This document shows, one piece after another, positions 62,129 through 64,000 of a stretch of 64,000 nucleotides of DNA; the first letter of the stretch is position 1; every line of letters begins with the position of its first letter. The notes below the pieces were generated by a model that was not told where the DNA came from, ran no database searches, and saw only the letters and a list, made by a program, of their open reading frames with translations. The stretch is taken from the NCBI RefSeq assembly GCF_009389715.1, contig NC_052406.1, positions 1,674,001 through 1,738,000 of the forward strand. Reading direction: 5' to 3'. Position numbers and translations under genes: made by a program. This DNA comes from Phoenix dactylifera. Lineage: Eukaryota; Streptophyta; Magnoliopsida; Arecales; Arecaceae.

Positions 62129-62704
62129 TAATAAAAAAATTGAAATAGTTTAGTTGAATAAAAAAATAAAAAAATAAATTATTTTGTCATTTTAGAGGAC
62201 GTGAAATAAGTGTGTGTGTGTCTGTGTGTATATATATATTGTACAAAATGAGGTTAGTAGATTAATGGAGAAAATGTAGTGCATTTAGGTTAGGACATCA
62301 TGTCCCCCTATCCCTTCTCTGTTTTAAAGAACACTCCTTAGCATCCGAAGAGAGCATACAACAATCTCTCCAAGACTGCGAACCGCAGCTGCGACATCCG
62401 ACGCCATACCATACATCGATCTCATCCATGTTGAGTTGTCCATGGAGCAAAGACACTTAGTATTGAGTTCTATAGAACAAGTATCTTTATTGAATTTATT
62501 CTTTTCAGAAAACAATGAAAATTACTCCATTCTTCTCATCTTCAAAAGAAGCAATCTGTTCATTTGCATTTTTCTGGATGAAATATTCTCTATCTTTCTC
62601 TCATTGTTCCAGAGGGAATCCATCTTCTTGATATTTATTTTCCTTGCTAGCAAATTGGATAGCTCCCACAGAAATGTGTCAGCTCAGAAGTGAGCTCTTC
62701 TCCA
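62129..62704. other. CNGC 3' untranslated region and spacer
   Basis: Holds a GT/TA simple stretch at 62210-62240. The part near 62704 is probably the 3' UTR of the channel gene. The open frame 62436-62693 has no family match. Confidence 0.45.
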
Positions 62705-63406
62705 CTATTCAAGGTGATCATGTGGTCGCATCGACATGAACATTGCAGCATAAAGCCGAAGACGGCGTTCGCTGTCACTGAATTCTGATGGTTGGATCAC
62801 CACACCTCTAGTTTTGGCCTTGTAACGGCGCCATGCGAGTTGTATGTTAACTGCTGCCCATGTTCTCCAGTTCGATGAATAGTACCTTGCTATTCTCTTG
62901 AGTTTATCATTTGCAAATCTATACCTGAAATGCTCGGTGATGTAGCGTAAGTGGCATGCATCTAAGCCAAAGGCCTCCGTTGGCTCAACACAAACAAAGG
63001 TAGCAGATGAAGCTGGTAAGCGATCCATAAATGGGCGACGTAGGCACCATGAAAGGAGCTCATCCCCTAGAAAGTTTCCAGGGCCTAGCTTGCACGTTGC
63101 TACCTTCCCTTTGCTGAGCTTTTGACTGCTCTGCAAGTGCCCCCGAACGATAAAAACCATTTGTTGTACTGGATCTCCTTCTCTAATAATCTGGCCAAAT
63201 ATTAAGGGATTAAGTCAAGATATGCTAACCTGCAGTCACTATTAAGAATAGAAACAGCCAAAGTGCCTGAAAATTATACTGCATGATGAAAGCATTTCCT
63301 GGTAAGTTGCTGTGCATACCTTTTCATCCTTGGAGAAGACAAGGTGCTTAACTCTGTCGCATATATTGTCAAGGATAAGATCATCCAAGCTCTGGAACAA
63401 AGGCAC
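62705..63406 (-). CDS. CNGC2-like: Cyclic nucleotide-gated channel, CNGC2-like, last two exons
   Basis: Exon 63406-63320 (29 codons, VPLFQSLDDLILDNICDRVK and on) joins exon 63190-62705 (161 codons plus stop). Together they encode 190 residues: the end of the cyclic-nucleotide-binding domain (IIREGDPVQQMVFIVRGHL, GPGNFLGDELLSWCLRRPF), a helix with HFRYRFANDKLKR, the calmodulin-binding IQ motif AAVNIQLAWRRYK, and the tail LRLYAAMFMSMRPHDHLE. That tail, and WRTWAAVNIQ, fit the CNGC2 (DND1) clade better than CNGC4. The protein is a plasma-membrane cation channel that lets in Ca2+ in defence signalling (family knowledge). Pore, membrane helices and start lie right of the window. Confidence 0.92.
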
Positions 63407-64000
63407 CTAAAGAACAGTTATATATCTGTGTTAAATCAGGTTAATATCATAATGTATTTGTCAACTTCTATCTGAATCCTAGTGACATAGGCAAATGCAG
63501 GTTGCTCCTTTGACTAATGTTTTGATTGCTCATCCTCTTTCCAGGGTTTATATTCTGCTAATGCTTGGACTACTCATTCCGGTTAGGTTAGAGTACTCAC
63601 CATACCTTTAAACTTAGCCGATTAGAAAAGAGAAATCAGGGTTATGAATGCTGGTCGGTTTTGGTTATTGATCTGCTAGATGCCTCTGCCATTGATTCTC
63701 AAAATTGACCTTGATATCTCATATTTGTCTTGTTTCCATCACAAAGGTTCTGGTTGTGGATACCCAATGTCGAACTAATGATTCGAAACAAGATAGAAGG
63801 GAAGAAACCTATGAAACTCTCTCTCAAAAGAGAAGCCTATGAAACCCCATAAATATTATTTACAAATATGTACAATCTAAATATGTCATGCTCTCATGCT
63901 TTAGTTCACATGAGTTTACTGAACTTGGTAACTATACATGAGCCTAACTATCTTTTGTTTTCCTATTTGCTTCCATTTTCCCCTTCATTCATGTCGACTC
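63407..64000. other. CNGC intron, no further exon seen
   Basis: No sequence matching the next CNGC exon was found before the window edge, so this intron is at least 594 bp long. Confidence 0.55.

Noticed and set aside
1-64000. CRISPR arrays, defence islands, operons
   Set aside because: The window is intron-rich plant nuclear DNA; no spaced identical repeats or prokaryotic gene strings were found.

Overview
This is a piece of plant nuclear genome. Genes carry many introns with GT/AG borders, coding exons are short and scattered in AT-rich DNA, and several genes have CT/GA-rich leaders. Every recognisable protein is a land-plant family. Protein and repeat style suggest a monocot, possibly a palm; that last step is inference and was not checked against a database.

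Layout, left to right. (1) 1-5.2 kb, + strand: 3' part of a leucine-rich-repeat (LRR) protein gene whose exons are exact 72/144-bp repeat modules, with a decayed LINE reverse transcriptase in its upstream intron. (2) 5.2-12.5 kb: intergenic DNA with a 75-bp minisatellite, a 660-bp element with inverted ends, a miniature LTR element (TRIM-like) and a GTACCG-rich repeat. (3) 12.8-21.7 kb, +: complete six-exon GAUT13/14-type galacturonosyltransferase, 534 aa. (4) 21.7-25.5 kb: repeat-rich spacer. (5) 26.2-28.1 kb, +: pseudogene of a membrane-anchored ubiquitin-fold (MUB) protein. (6) 29.3-32.6 kb, +: complete nine-exon heparanase-like GH79 gene, 528 aa, followed tail-to-tail by an inverted, broken relic of a second GH79 gene (33.1-33.5 kb) and a LINE tail. 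(7) 37.5-40.7 kb, +: remorin gene with a doubtful first junction. (8) About 41.0-43.2 kb: a likely solo LTR. (9) 44.3-46.2 kb, -: EID1-like F-box gene with a stop codon inside the F-box. (10) 49.8-54.7 kb, -: plant calmodulin-binding-domain protein gene with upstream non-coding exons. (11) 59.1-61.4 kb, -: RING-finger membrane protein, single coding exon, intron in the leader. (12) 62.7-63.4 kb, -: last two exons of a CNGC2-like cyclic nucleotide-gated channel that continues beyond the window.

The genes form no operon or cluster. Several touch general plant themes (pectin synthesis by GAUT, wall or proteoglycan sugar removal by GH79, membrane-domain signalling by remorin, Ca2+ entry and sensing by the CNGC and the CaM-binding protein, ubiquitin marking by the RING and F-box proteins), but the neighbourhood itself does not show that they work together. 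I found no CRISPR array, tRNA or rRNA, and no clearly new system. The most unusual content is a set of gene relics (MUB, inverted GH79, EID1-like) and small non-autonomous elements, including a TRIM-like family present twice.
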